Source of the DNA: Candidatus Hodarchaeaceae archaeon
GTDB lineage: Archaea; Hadarchaeota; Hadarchaeia; Hadarchaeales; Hadarchaeaceae
Reading direction: 5' to 3'
Assembly (NCBI GenBank): GCA_030018135.1
Contig: JASEGJ010000033.1
Coordinates: 1 to 5,724 of the forward strand
Length of the DNA: 5,724 nt
Part shown: one piece after another, positions 5,694-5,724 of the stretch
Position numbering within the stretch: position 1 is the stretch's first letter
Layout of the letters: each line of letters opens with the position of its first letter
The notes under the pieces: generated by a model
The model's database searches: none
What the model saw: only the letters and a program-made list of their open reading frames with translations
Told to the model about the DNA's origin: nothing
Position numbers and translations under genes: made by a program

Positions 5694-5724
5694 ACCCAAG
5701 CTTCTAGCCCACCTGCCCCGCCGG

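Noticed and set aside
5660-5724. Minus-strand frames entering from the right edge as the end of a convergent gene
   Set aside because: Three frames stop within about 20 codons and none has a recognisable C-terminus, so no partial gene can be claimed.

Overview
The window looks archaeal. Start codons are preceded by GGAGG, GAGGT or AGGTG boxes, there is a clear TTTATATA box upstream of the last gene, oligo-T runs follow it, and AGG (Arg) and ATA (Ile) codons are common in GC-rich DNA. Lineage cannot be fixed from this alone; an uncultivated, possibly thermophilic euryarchaeon-like genome is an inference.

Layout, left to right. (1) Bases 1-89 are the right end of an IS200/IS605-type element: the last 27 codons of a TnpB-like protein, ending in EAPHFSAG, overlapping an 8-bp hairpin and the GTAGTTCAC end. 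This is also where the 3' part of a TnpB guide RNA (omega/reRNA) would lie. (2) 171-1366 is a Glu/Leu/Phe/Val dehydrogenase whose reading frame breaks once at a G3A4 tract (1020-1026); restoring one base gives a complete 398-aa enzyme. (3) 1547-2344 is an XdhC/CoxI-family molybdenum-cofactor chaperone. (4) On the minus strand, 2929-2336 is a MocA-type (CTP:molybdopterin cytidylyltransferase-like) nucleotidyltransferase, tail-to-tail with xdhC and overlapping it by 9 bp. (5) 3069-4283, divergent from mocA, is a cytosine-deaminase-like amidohydrolase in which one metal-ligand histidine appears to be leucine. (6) 4421-5575 is a secreted, membrane-anchored surface protein with a DNRLRE-like domain, a NEW3-like beta-sandwich, a proline linker and a C-terminal membrane helix. 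The last 149 bases hold oligo-T runs and a weak inverted repeat, with no gene I can support.

How the genes could fit together: XdhC and MocA are accessory factors for xanthine-oxidase-family molybdenum hydroxylases. A nucleobase-type amidohydrolase and an amino-acid dehydrogenase nearby would suit oxidation and deamination of N-heterocycles with handling of the released ammonium. No hydroxylase subunit lies in the window, so this is inference from neighbourhood. The surface protein has its own strong promoter and is probably a separate unit.
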